NCBI GenBank assembly: GCA_002372735.1
Contig: DFIE01000003.1
Span: 522-9,070, forward strand
Direction: 5' to 3'
DNA from: Clostridiales bacterium UBA3705
GTDB lineage: Bacteria; Bacillota_A; Clostridia; Oscillospirales; Oscillospiraceae
Length of the DNA stretch: 8,549 nt
How positions within the stretch are numbered: the stretch's first letter is position 1; the number at the start of each line of letters is the position of its first letter. The notes beneath the pieces were generated by a model. That model saw only the letters and a program-made list of their open reading frames with translations. It did no database searches and had not been told where the DNA came from. The translations under genes were made by a program, and so were the position numbers. Below are positions 1-6,840 of the stretch, in pieces.

Positions 1-126
1 CAGAGCCACAACAACCCGCAGATGATCGCGCTGTACAAGGACTTCCTGGGCGAGCCCAACTCGCACCTGGCCCACGAGCTGCTGCACACCAGCTACGTCA
101 AGCGCAGCGTAAACCACAACTTCTAA
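1..126 (+). CDS. [FeFe] hydrogenase, C-terminal end (partial)
   Basis: Only the last 41 codons and the TAA stop are in the window; the gene begins upstream. The peptide opens QSHNNPQMIALYKDFLGEP and continues with HELLHTSY before ending in NHNF. This resembles the C-terminal small-subunit-like domain of iron-only hydrogenases, where an S-H-x-N-P motif, L-Y-x-x-F-L and H-x-L-L-H-T-x-Y end the HndD/HydA-type catalytic subunit. That enzyme reduces protons or oxidises H2 with NAD(P)H or ferredoxin in fermenting anaerobes. The H-cluster cysteines lie outside the window, so the catalytic part cannot be checked. A strong terminator follows 14 bases after the stop, so this is the last gene of its unit. 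The call rests on motif memory of a short tail; another ferredoxin-hydrogenase-like protein is possible. Confidence 0.72.
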   Translation, partial: QSHNNPQMIALYKDFLGEPNSHLAHELLHTSYVKRSVNHNF

Positions 127-139
127 GCACATCTGATTC

Positions 140-168
140 GCCCCCGCCGGGGTCCCGGCGGGGGCTTT
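140..168 (+). terminator. Rho-independent terminator after the hydrogenase gene
   Basis: GCCCCCGCCGGG and CCCGGCGGGGGC form a perfect 12-bp stem separated by only GT, so in practice the loop is about four bases with 11 pairs. TTTGTCT follows. The stem is very strong but the T run is short. It lies just after the hydrogenase stop and separates that unit from the MBOAT gene. Confidence 0.85.
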
Positions 169-217
169 GTCTCAGGTACCCCATCTTTTGAAAGGAACGG
201 CCCTTGCCGGTGTCATT

Positions 218-1672
218 ATGAGCTTTACGACCTTTCCGTTTTTCGTGTTCTTGGCGGTGGTTCTGCCGGTATATTATTTGCTGCGCGGGCGGCTGCGCCG
301 CTTTTGGCTGCTGGCAGCCAGCTATGTATTCTACTGCTGGGCTGCCCCGGCGCTGGGGCTGGTGGTGCTGGTCTCCACAGGGGTGTCCTACGCCCTGGGC
401 TGGGCCATCGGTGCCGGCGGGAGCCGGACACGGGGCAGGCTGCTGCTGGCATTGGGCTGTGTGCTCCACTTAGGGCTGCTGGTGGTGCTGAAGCTGCTGC
501 CGCTGGTGCTGCCGGTGCTGGCGCCCCGCAGCGAGCTGCGCCTGGTGATGCCGGTGGGGATCTCCTTTTTCTCCTTTGCCATTGTGGGCTACCTGGTGGA
601 CGTATACCGGGGCAGCTGGCCGGATTCCGGCCGGCCCGGCATGGCGCCGGAGCGCGATTTGGTGGATTACGCACTGTTTGTGGTCTTTTTCCCCTGCATT
701 CTGGCGGGTCCCATCGGTCACGCCCGCAGCTTCCTGCCCCAGCTGAAGCAGCCCCGGCCCTTCCGCGCAGAGGAGGTCAAGGGAGGGCTGCTCCGCTTTG
801 CCCTGGGCATGGTGGAAAAGCTGGTCCTGGCAGACAGCCTGGCCCTGACAGTGGGCAGGATCTATTCCGCCATGAACGCCTCTCCCGCCACCTGGCTGGT
901 GACCCTGGGGCTGTACAGTCTGCAGATTTACTTTGACTTTGCCGGCTACTCCCACATGGCGATCGGTGTGGCCGGGGCCCTGGGCTTCACGGTTCGGGAA
1001 AACTTTACCGCGCCATACTACTCCACCAGCGTCACCTCCTTCTGGCGCAAGTGGCACATTTCCCTGACCTCCTGGTTCCGGGAGTATCTGTACATCCCGC
1101 TGGGGGGCAGCCGGAAGGGCCAGCTGCGTACCTGGTGCAACATCCTGGTGGTTTTTGCTGTGAGCGGTCTGTGGCACGGGGTGGCCTGGCACTATCTGGC
1201 CTGGGGCCTGGTCAATGGCCTGCTGCAGGTGGCGGAGCGTATTCTCCAGCCCGGACGCAGGCGGCTGGAGGCAGCCCTTCGGGCGCCGGCAAGCCGACTG
1301 GCCTGGAATGCCCTGGCAGGGGTGGTCACCTTTGCCCTGATGAGTATGACCTGGCTGTTTTTCAGGGCGGAGTCCATGACCCAGGTCCGGCAGATCCTGG
1401 GCCAGCTTGCCGGGGTGATCCACACGGGCTTTGGCCGGGTAGACCCCGGGCTGCCCGCCGATGGCCCTGCCAGGATCTGGGTGTTGAGCCTGGTGACCGC
1501 CCTGTGCGCGGTGCTGGATTTGCCCGGTGTCTGGCGATGGTTCAGCACCCGACTGCCCAAGCGGGTGCTGCCATGCTACGGGGTGCTGGCGGCGCTTCTG
1601 CTGATTGCGGCGGTGTTCGGCGTGTACGGCGCCGGCTTCCAGGCCCAGGACTTTGTGTATTTCCGCTACTGA
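218..1672 (+). CDS. MBOAT family O-acyltransferase (AlgI/DltB-like)
   Basis: This 484-residue polytopic membrane protein moves acyl groups across the membrane for O-acylation of an exported polymer; AlgI (alginate) and DltB (teichoic acid D-alanine) are relatives. The N-terminus MSFTTFPFFVFLAVVLPVYY is the usual MBOAT opening, and about ten or more hydrophobic helices follow. Family signatures in order are QIYFDFAGYSHMAIG (236-250), FWRKWHISLTSWFREYLYIPLGGSR (about 275-299, H280), and SGLWHGVAWHYLAW with the expected catalytic H320. Length fits AlgI-type proteins (about 450-520). I chose the ATG at 218 because the conserved N-terminus starts there; a TTG at 167 would add 17 unconserved residues. 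No good Shine-Dalgarno sits at the usual distance: AAAGGA (191-196) is about 21 bases away. No clear promoter was found upstream. The SGNH partner follows after 13 bases. The acceptor is unknown. Confidence 0.93.
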   Translation: MSFTTFPFFVFLAVVLPVYYLLRGRLRRFWLLAASYVFYCWAAPALGLVVLVSTGVSYALGWAIGAGGSRTRGRLLLALGCVLHLGLLVVLKLLPLVLPVLAPRSELRLVMPVGISFFSFAIVGYLVDVYRGSWPDSGRPGMAPERDLVDYALFVVFFPCILAGPIGHARSFLPQLKQPRPFRAEEVKGGLLRFALGMVEKLVLADSLALTVGRIYSAMNASPATWLVTLGLYSLQIYFDFAGYSHMAIGVAGALGFTVRENFTAPYYSTSVTSFWRKWHISLTSWFREYLYIPLGGSRKGQLRTWCNILVVFAVSGLWHGVAWHYLAWGLVNGLLQVAERILQPGRRRLEAALRAPASRLAWNALAGVVTFALMSMTWLFFRAESMTQVRQILGQLAGVIHTGFGRVDPGLPADGPARIWVLSLVTALCAVLDLPGVWRWFSTRLPKRVLPCYGVLAALLLIAAVFGVYGAGFQAQDFVYFRY

Positions 1673-1679
1673 GGGGAGG
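1673..1679 (+). promoter_or_regulatory. Ribosome binding site fixing the SGNH gene start
   Basis: GGGGAGG begins right after the MBOAT stop and lies six bases before the ATG at 1686. The reading frame stays open a further 27 codons upstream to 1605, but that extension lies inside the MBOAT gene, is rich in Cys, Arg and Pro, and has no such site. The site therefore decides the start at 1686. Confidence 0.85.
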
Positions 1680-1685
1680 TGCGTC

Positions 1686-2672
1686 ATGAAAAAAACAAGT
1701 GTGTTCTACGAGCTGGCGGTGCTTTTGCTCACCGTTGTGCTGCTGGCATGGCTGCTCTTCAGCCTGGGCAGCGCCATGATGCCCCAGCGCACCACCTTTG
1801 GAGCGGTCTGGTCCTCCTATCTGCAAGAGGAGCCTGACACCATCGACGTGCTCTTTTTGGGCAGCTCTCGTGCCTACTGCAACGTGATCCCTGCAGAGCT
1901 CTATGCCCGCAGCGGACTGACCTCCTACGTGATGGCGGGCCCCTCCCAGACCACACCCCTGACCTGGTACTATCTGCGCCAGTGTCTCAAGACCCAAAGC
2001 CCCAAATACGTGTTTGTAGAGGTCTCCGGGGCGCTGTATCCCCTATATGAGGAGTTTTCCAAGGTCAACGTGGTCTATATGCCCTTCTCAGCGGACCGGT
2101 TCCGGGCCGCAGCCAGCTGCGAGGAGGGGATCCTGGGGGTTGCGCTGTATCCGCTGGGAGAGTTCCACGACCGGGTGTATGACTGCCTGGAGGGGGAGCC
2201 CTCCAAGGCGGAGGAGGGGCGGATGCTCTGCGGCTACACCCCACTGGCGGAGGCCACCGACCAGACAGAGCCCGCCGGGCCTGCCCTGGAGCTGCCGGAG
2301 CCCGAGGTCTACGCCCACAACCTGGACTATCTGCGGCAGATTGCCCAGCTGTGCCAGCAGCGGCAGATCCAGTGTGTGTTCTATTACGCGCCCACCAACC
2401 GGGCCATGTCGACCCAGGCAGCGGCGCAGCTCTTTGCCGATTTGGAGCAGATGCCCTGCCGAGGGGTAGAGGACTGGTCCGACCTGCAAACCCGGCTGGA
2501 CATTGATCCCACCGCGGACTGGTATGACACCATCCATTTCAACACCCGGGGCGCCGTGAAGTACACCGACTTTCTTGCCGACTACTGCACCGATGAGCTG
2601 GGGGCCCAACCCACTGCCGGGGCAGACGGCGCCCTTTGGCAGCAGCGGCTTGCGTGGCTGGATCTGCCATGA
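1686..2672 (+). CDS. Membrane-anchored SGNH-fold protein, MBOAT partner (AlgJ/AlgX/DltD-like role)
   Basis: This 328-residue protein has a short charged start (MKKTS) and one N-terminal membrane helix (about 9-30) that anchors an extracytoplasmic domain. VLFLGSSRAYCNVIP carries SGNH block I with probable nucleophile S61 in G59-S60-S61-R62. Near the C-terminus DWYDTIHFNTRGA carries the block V pair D281 and H284 in the D-x-x-H spacing. A GYTPL segment and VFYYAPTN in between match the clostridial SGNH proteins found beside MBOAT genes. Such partners (AlgJ, AlgX, DltD as analogues) take the acyl group outside the membrane and pass it to, or remove it from, the glycan. The gene starts 13 bases after the MBOAT stop with its own ribosome site, so the two are co-transcribed. 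The triad is seen; transferase versus esterase activity is not decidable from sequence. Confidence 0.85.
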   Translation: MKKTSVFYELAVLLLTVVLLAWLLFSLGSAMMPQRTTFGAVWSSYLQEEPDTIDVLFLGSSRAYCNVIPAELYARSGLTSYVMAGPSQTTPLTWYYLRQCLKTQSPKYVFVEVSGALYPLYEEFSKVNVVYMPFSADRFRAAASCEEGILGVALYPLGEFHDRVYDCLEGEPSKAEEGRMLCGYTPLAEATDQTEPAGPALELPEPEVYAHNLDYLRQIAQLCQQRQIQCVFYYAPTNRAMSTQAAAQLFADLEQMPCRGVEDWSDLQTRLDIDPTADWYDTIHFNTRGAVKYTDFLADYCTDELGAQPTAGADGALWQQRLAWLDLP

Positions 2673-2676
2673 GCGC

Positions 2677-2705
2677 TTGACTTTTTGCCGATTCCGGGGT
2701 ATTAT
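2677..2705 (+). promoter_or_regulatory. Sigma-A-type promoter for the GtrA-pullulanase unit
   Basis: TTGACT (2677-2682) and TATTAT (2700-2705) are separated by exactly 17 bases. Each hexamer differs from the vegetative consensus at one position. The -35 starts five bases after the SGNH stop codon. Transcription would start near 2712, leaving a leader of about 26 bases with GAAGGAG (2725-2731) six bases before the GtrA ATG. The pullulanase unit can therefore be expressed independently of the acylation genes, though no terminator blocks read-through. Confirmed only by eye. Confidence 0.75.
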
Positions 2706-2737
2706 GAAGCCGAATCATCATACCGAAGGAGCCATTT

Positions 2738-3196
2738 ATGAAACAACTGCTGCGCAAGCTGGTCAACCGGGAGACGGTGACCTATCTGATATTCGGCGTA
2801 CTGACCACCGGGGTGAACTACCTGGTGTTCTTTGTACTGAAATACCTCTTTGGGGAGGACCTGGCCCTGCTGCACAACGCGGCGGCCTTTGCGGCGGCGG
2901 TGCTCTTTGCCTTTGTGACCAATAAGCTCTGGGTGTTTGAGAGCAAAAGCTGGCAGCCTGCCGTGGCCCTGCGGGAGTTCGGCGCCTTTGTGGGGGCCAG
3001 ACTCACCTCCTTCGGCATTGAGGAGCTGCTGCTCTGGGCCGCCAAGGATCTGCTCCACGCGGGGCGGTATCTGATTTTGGGACTCAGCGGGCTGAGCATT
3101 GCCAAGATTCTGATCTCCGTGCTGACTGTCATTCTGAACTATATTTTCAGCAAGCTGCTGGTGTTCAAAAAGAGAAAGGACGGCGAATCCCAATGA
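2738..3196 (+). CDS. GtrA family membrane protein
   Basis: This 152-residue protein has four predicted membrane helices (about 14-36, 44-62, 78-100, 113-137) and basic ends, the usual size and topology of GtrA. Family signatures are YLIFGVLTTGVNYLVFF in helix 1, FVTNKLWVFES after helix 2, and VILNYIFSKLLVFKKRK at the C-terminus, where N-Y-x-x-S-K-x-x-V-F is typical. GtrA proteins are linked to flipping or handling polyprenyl-phosphate sugars for cell-surface glycan decoration; few have been tested directly. No glycosyltransferase gene, the common partner, is next to it here. Instead its last four bases, ATGA, overlap the start of the pullulanase lipoprotein, which implies coupled translation. 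It has its own promoter and ribosome site. Family assignment is firm; substrate is unknown. Confidence 0.9.
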   Translation: MKQLLRKLVNRETVTYLIFGVLTTGVNYLVFFVLKYLFGEDLALLHNAAAFAAAVLFAFVTNKLWVFESKSWQPAVALREFGAFVGARLTSFGIEELLLWAAKDLLHAGRYLILGLSGLSIAKILISVLTVILNYIFSKLLVFKKRKDGESQ

Positions 3197-5835
3197 AACG
3201 AATCCTCTGTCTTGCCCTGTGCCTGTTGCTGCTCTGCGGCTGCACCGCCCCGGCCCCGGAGACCGCCCCGGCCTCCGAGACTGCCGCGGCGACCACCACC
3301 GAAGCCGCGGCCCCGGCCTTTGACGGGGAGGAGTACACCCTGGAGCCCGAGCCCGGCTGCAACCAGGTCACCTTCTACTGGAGCGACCCCACCGCCGACT
3401 ATGCGCGCTGCGACATGTGGATCTGGTATCCCAATGCCGACGGCCACGGCTATCTCTTCCACCCCTGCGCCTACGGGGTCAAGTGCGTGCTGAACGTGCC
3501 CCAGGAGATTGAGGAGGTGGGCTTTATTGTCCGCACCCACTGCTCCGATCCCGGCGGGGCCTCCTGGGGGGAGGCCACCAAGGACGTGGAGGAGGACCGC
3601 TTTGCCCCCATCACCGGGCCGGACACTGAAATCTATCTTCGGGCCGGAGATTCCACCCAATATTTCAGCAAGGACGGAGGCGTCACCTTGGAACAGACCA
3701 AAAAGCTCAGCATGGCGGCCATTGTGGGCCTGCGGGAGATCCGCTACACCCTGAGCCCCGCCACCCGCCTGACCAGTCTGGATCAGATCCGGGTCCTGGA
3801 CGGCGACACCCCTCTCACCGTGGAGAGCCTGTCCAGCCTGGACAACGAGGTCATCACCGGGGTCATCACCCTGGCCCGGGAGCTGGATTTGACCAAAACC
3901 TACACCCTGGAGATCGAGGGCTTTGAGCCCCTGCCCGCAGTGCCCACCCAGGTGTTCGACACGCCGGAGTTTGTGGCCCAATACACCTACGACGGCGACG
4001 ACCTGGGCGCCACCCTGACGGAGGGCGGCACCCTGTTCAAGCTCTGGGCCCCCACCGCCGGCCGGGTGCAGCTGCAGCTGTTTGAGGCCGGTAACGACTG
4101 TGATCCCTTCCGGACCCTGGACCTGGAGCGGGGCGAGCAGGGCGTCTGGTCCGTCCTGGCGGACTGCGGCCCCGGCACCTACTACACCTATCTGGTCACC
4201 ACCGCCCTGGGCACCCAGGAGGCTGTGGACCCCTACGCCCGGGCTGTGGGCGTCAACGGCGAGCGGGGCATGGTGGTGGACCTGGCCGCCACAGACCCCC
4301 AGGGCTTCCGGGACGAGCCCTTTGACCCCGGCCTGACCCGCTATGACCAGGCGGTGATCTGGGAGATCCACGTCCGGGACTTCTCCAACGCCATCTCCGG
4401 CAGCCGGTATCCCGGCAAGTACCTGGGCTTTACAGAGACGGGGCTCACCAATGCCGCCGGCCAGCCGGTGGGGCTGGACTATCTGGCCCAGCTGGGCGTC
4501 ACCCACGTCCAGGTGCAGCCCATCTATGACTACGCCACCGTGGATGAGAGCTCCGACGCGCCCCAGTTCAACTGGGGCTACGACCCCAAAAACTACAATG
4601 CCCCCGAGGGCAGCTACTCCACCGACCCCTACCATGGCGAGGTGCGCATCCACGAGCTGAAGCAGATGGTCCAGGCCCTTCACCGCCGGGGCATCGGCGT
4701 GGTGATGGACGTGGTGTACAACCACACCTACGCCCTGGATTCCAACCTGAACCGGGTGGTGCCCTATTACTACTACCGCTTCACCCCCACCGGCGCGGCC
4801 TCCAACGGCAGCGGCTGCGGCAACGAGACCGCCTCTGACCGGGTGATGTTCCGCAAGTACATGGTGGACTCTGTGGTCTACTGGGCCAAGGAGTACCGGC
4901 TGGACGGCTTCCGCTTTGACCTGATGGCCCTGCACGACGTAGACACCATGCAGGCGGTGGAGGCGGCGGTCCACGCGGTGAACCCCCAGGCCCTGCTCTA
5001 CGGCGAGGGCTGGACCGGCGGCACCACCCCGCTGAACGTGAATCTCCAGGCCAACCAGCAGAACATCGGCAAGGTGACGGCCTCTGAAGGGGCCATCGGC
5101 GCCGTGGGCGTGTTCAACGACGCCACCCGGGACGGGCTGAAGGGCAGCGTCTTTGACGCCAAGGACCGGGGCTATCTCAACGGCAAGGCCAACAACGGCA
5201 CCGCCGGCAAGGTGATCTTCGGCCTTGAGGGCGGCACCGACCGGACCCTCACCGGCTGGAGCGTGGAGGAGGGCATGGTGCTCAACTACATGGCCTGCCA
5301 CGACAACCAAACCATCCGGGACAAGCTGGAGGCCTCCAACCCCGAGGTGGACCAGGCCCAGCGCCTGGCCATGAACCGCCTGGGCTTTGCCGCCCTGATG
5401 CTGGGCAAGGGCATCCCCTTCTTCCTGGCGGGGGAGGAGATGTACCGCACCAAGGGGGGCGACTCCAACTCCTACGCCTCCTCTGACGCGGTGAACAACC
5501 TGGACTGGGAGGCGCTGGTCCCCGGCAGCGACGAGATGGCCCTGCACGACTACTACCGCGACCTGATCGCCCTGCGCCGCAGCCACCCCTTCCTGTGGCA
5601 GGCTCGGCTGGAGTGTCAGATCCTGGACGGCGCCGTGATTGAAATCCGCTATCTGGACGGTGACGCCCTGGTGGGCTACGCCCTGTTAAACCCCGGGGAG
5701 GAGCCCCTCTCCGTCACCCTGCCCGAGGGCAGCTGGACCCAGCTGCTCCTGGGCGCAGACACCCAGCCGGCCCCCGGCCGGTCCGGGACCCTGGAGCTGC
5801 CTGCCGGGTCCGCCCTGCTGGTCGCCGGGGAGTAA
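3193..5835 (+). CDS. pulA: Surface lipoprotein type I pullulanase (CBM41-CBM48-GH13_14)
   Basis: The 880-residue enzyme hydrolyses alpha-1,6 branch links of pullulan, starch or glycogen at the cell surface. A lipoprotein signal ends in the lipobox LCG-C17, followed by an Ala/Pro/Thr/Glu linker (18-43). A CBM41-like alpha-glucan binding domain spans about 45-160, including WIWYPN and DRFAPI...EIYLRAGD. A spacer domain (about 163-250) and CBM48 (about 268-350, FKLWAPTA) follow, then the GH13 barrel from about 385. The pullulanase hallmark FNWGYDP (459-465; usual form YNWGYDP) is present. Region I is DVVYNH (506-511); region II is FRFD with nucleophile D576; region III is YGEGW with acid/base E605; region IV is HDNQ with D704. 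All catalytic residues are intact. A C-terminal beta domain (about 800-880) ends the protein. It is longer than cytoplasmic Bacillus-type pullulanases (about 720) because of the added lipoprotein/CBM part. Five cysteines cluster in the CBM41 region. No terminator follows. Confidence 0.95.
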   Translation: MKRILCLALCLLLLCGCTAPAPETAPASETAAATTTEAAAPAFDGEEYTLEPEPGCNQVTFYWSDPTADYARCDMWIWYPNADGHGYLFHPCAYGVKCVLNVPQEIEEVGFIVRTHCSDPGGASWGEATKDVEEDRFAPITGPDTEIYLRAGDSTQYFSKDGGVTLEQTKKLSMAAIVGLREIRYTLSPATRLTSLDQIRVLDGDTPLTVESLSSLDNEVITGVITLARELDLTKTYTLEIEGFEPLPAVPTQVFDTPEFVAQYTYDGDDLGATLTEGGTLFKLWAPTAGRVQLQLFEAGNDCDPFRTLDLERGEQGVWSVLADCGPGTYYTYLVTTALGTQEAVDPYARAVGVNGERGMVVDLAATDPQGFRDEPFDPGLTRYDQAVIWEIHVRDFSNAISGSRYPGKYLGFTETGLTNAAGQPVGLDYLAQLGVTHVQVQPIYDYATVDESSDAPQFNWGYDPKNYNAPEGSYSTDPYHGEVRIHELKQMVQALHRRGIGVVMDVVYNHTYALDSNLNRVVPYYYYRFTPTGAASNGSGCGNETASDRVMFRKYMVDSVVYWAKEYRLDGFRFDLMALHDVDTMQAVEAAVHAVNPQALLYGEGWTGGTTPLNVNLQANQQNIGKVTASEGAIGAVGVFNDATRDGLKGSVFDAKDRGYLNGKANNGTAGKVIFGLEGGTDRTLTGWSVEEGMVLNYMACHDNQTIRDKLEASNPEVDQAQRLAMNRLGFAALMLGKGIPFFLAGEEMYRTKGGDSNSYASSDAVNNLDWEALVPGSDEMALHDYYRDLIALRRSHPFLWQARLECQILDGAVIEIRYLDGDALVGYALLNPGEEPLSVTLPEGSWTQLLLGADTQPAPGRSGTLELPAGSALLVAGE

Positions 5836-5843
5836 GCGCCTGC

Positions 5844-5864
5844 CTGTAACGGTTCTGTACGGTT
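5844..5864 (+). repeat. Imperfect tandem repeat upstream of the lipoprotein gene
   Basis: CTGTAACGGTT (5844-5854) is followed at once by CTGTACGGTT (5855-5864), identical except for one missing A. It sits just after the pullulanase stop and overlaps the region where the -35 of the next promoter would fall, so it could be an operator, or chance in a short spacer. Confidence 0.5.
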
Positions 5865-5877
5865 TGTGTGCTATTCT
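5849..5877 (+). promoter_or_regulatory. Probable extended -10 promoter for the lipoprotein-DUF3592-PepC unit
   Basis: TGCTATTCT (5869-5877) is an extended -10 (TGn plus TATTCT). Seventeen bases upstream the -35 position (5849-5854) reads ACGGTT, a poor match. The start would be near 5884, with a leader of about 36 bases before the ATG at 5920. The spacer is visibly richer in A/T than the flanking genes. The weak -35 and the overlapping tandem repeat suggest a regulated promoter, but this is inference. Confidence 0.45.
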
Positions 5878-5919
5878 GTAGGCGTACGAATCTACCCAAC
5901 ATAGAAAGCGGAGGAACAT

Positions 5920-6819
5920 ATGAATCACACGACCAAACGCATTGTAACTGCGGCCCTGGCCCTGGTGCTGGTGCTGAGCCTGGCTGCCTGTGCCGCCCCC
6001 ACGGAGCCCCAGACTACCGCCGCAGACCCCAAGACTGTGCTGCAGGGCATCTATGACACCATGCTGGCCCAAGACTCCAAATACGCCGAGCTGAAGGCCA
6101 CCTATCTGGAATCCAATCCCAATATGGCCTTCGCCGAGACCCTGGGGGATGACCGGATTACCGTGGACATCACCGGCAGTGACTTTGCCGACGGCAGCCG
6201 GGACTTTGTGCTGGAGGGGGACTATCTCACCTCCACCTACGCCGCAGACGACTTTATGGGCGCCTACCTGACCATGCAGATGATGGGCGTGGTGGGTCAG
6301 TATCTGGGTATGGACCCCCAGCTCACCATCTTCTATCTCTCCGGCCTGGCACAGCTGGAGCTGGAGAGCGACAACCTGCTGATCGAGCAGGACGAGACGG
6401 CCAACACCACCACCTACAAGTTCAAGGTCAACGCCCCCTACGACATGAAGGAGCTGGACCAGATGGTGATTGACCGGCAGCAGCTGGCGCTTTACGACCC
6501 CCTGGGGGAGGACTCCGCCAACCTGGGCTTCAACCTGGGCAAGATCGGCCTGTATCTGGTGGGCAGTAAGAGCGACTGCACCATTGTGATCTCCGAATAC
6601 GGCGCGCTGGACAATGTGGCCCTGGAGTCTCTGCGCAACGCGGTGGACTATCTCCGGCCCGACGGCAGCGAGGATTTCCTGGCAAACTACAACCAGCTGC
6701 AGGCGGTGGAAACCGACAGCTATCAGGTCAGCCTGGCCCCGGACGCCGACGTCCTTGCAGACTTCGGTCTCCAGACCCAGGAGGCCCGCAGCTATATGCG
6801 CATCCACTTTGGAAACTGA
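5920..6819 (+). CDS. Putative lipoprotein of unknown function
   Basis: I do not recognise this 299-residue protein. It has a basic start (MNHTTKR), a hydrophobic stretch and the lipobox LAA-C24, so it should be exported and lipid-anchored. The mature part opens with a short Pro/Thr/Ala linker and a helical segment (about 38-60), then alternating polar strands and a Met/Gly-rich hydrophobic stretch (about 108-135, including MMGVVGQYLGMDPQL). It is strongly acidic, with many Asp and Glu, and has only two cysteines: the anchor and one in SDCTIVIS. No enzyme motif is visible; a solute-binding or surface-sensing role is possible but unsupported. GGAGG (5910-5914) lies five bases before the ATG. 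It heads a unit with the DUF3592-type gene 21 bases downstream. Confidence 0.8.
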   Translation: MNHTTKRIVTAALALVLVLSLAACAAPTEPQTTAADPKTVLQGIYDTMLAQDSKYAELKATYLESNPNMAFAETLGDDRITVDITGSDFADGSRDFVLEGDYLTSTYAADDFMGAYLTMQMMGVVGQYLGMDPQLTIFYLSGLAQLELESDNLLIEQDETANTTTYKFKVNAPYDMKELDQMVIDRQQLALYDPLGEDSANLGFNLGKIGLYLVGSKSDCTIVISEYGALDNVALESLRNAVDYLRPDGSEDFLANYNQLQAVETDSYQVSLAPDADVLADFGLQTQEARSYMRIHFGN

Positions 6820-6840
6820 AGCTTAGAGGAGGGAACGACC

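Noticed and set aside
167..217. An upstream TTG start adding 17 residues to the MBOAT protein.
   Set aside because: The TTG begins at the tail of the terminator, has no ribosome site, and the added residues precede the family's usual N-terminus.
470..525. A GCTG/GGTGCTG-rich stretch resembling a short tandem repeat.
   Set aside because: It encodes a Leu/Val-rich membrane helix (LLVVLKLLPLVLPVLAP); the repetition follows from CTG and GTG codons and has no regular unit.
470..1687. A 405-codon open frame on the - strand opposite the MBOAT gene.
   Set aside because: The + strand carries all MBOAT signatures; the antisense product is Gln/His/Pro/Gly-rich and has no recognisable fold.
2704..2925. 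A short + strand frame beginning at the ATG at 2704, overlapping the GtrA gene in another frame.
   Set aside because: Its ATG overlaps the -10 box of the promoter, so it would not be on that transcript, and its product has no hydrophobic or domain pattern.
3139..5586. An 815-codon open frame on the - strand across the pullulanase gene.
   Set aside because: It is antisense to a complete GH13 enzyme. The translation is a low-complexity Gly/Val/His/Leu-rich sequence expected from the complement of GC-ending codons, with no domain.
5836..5919. A terminator between the pullulanase and the lipoprotein gene.
   Set aside because: Only a weak CGCCT/AGGCG pairing with a long loop is present and there is no T run, so read-through from the pullulanase is possible.
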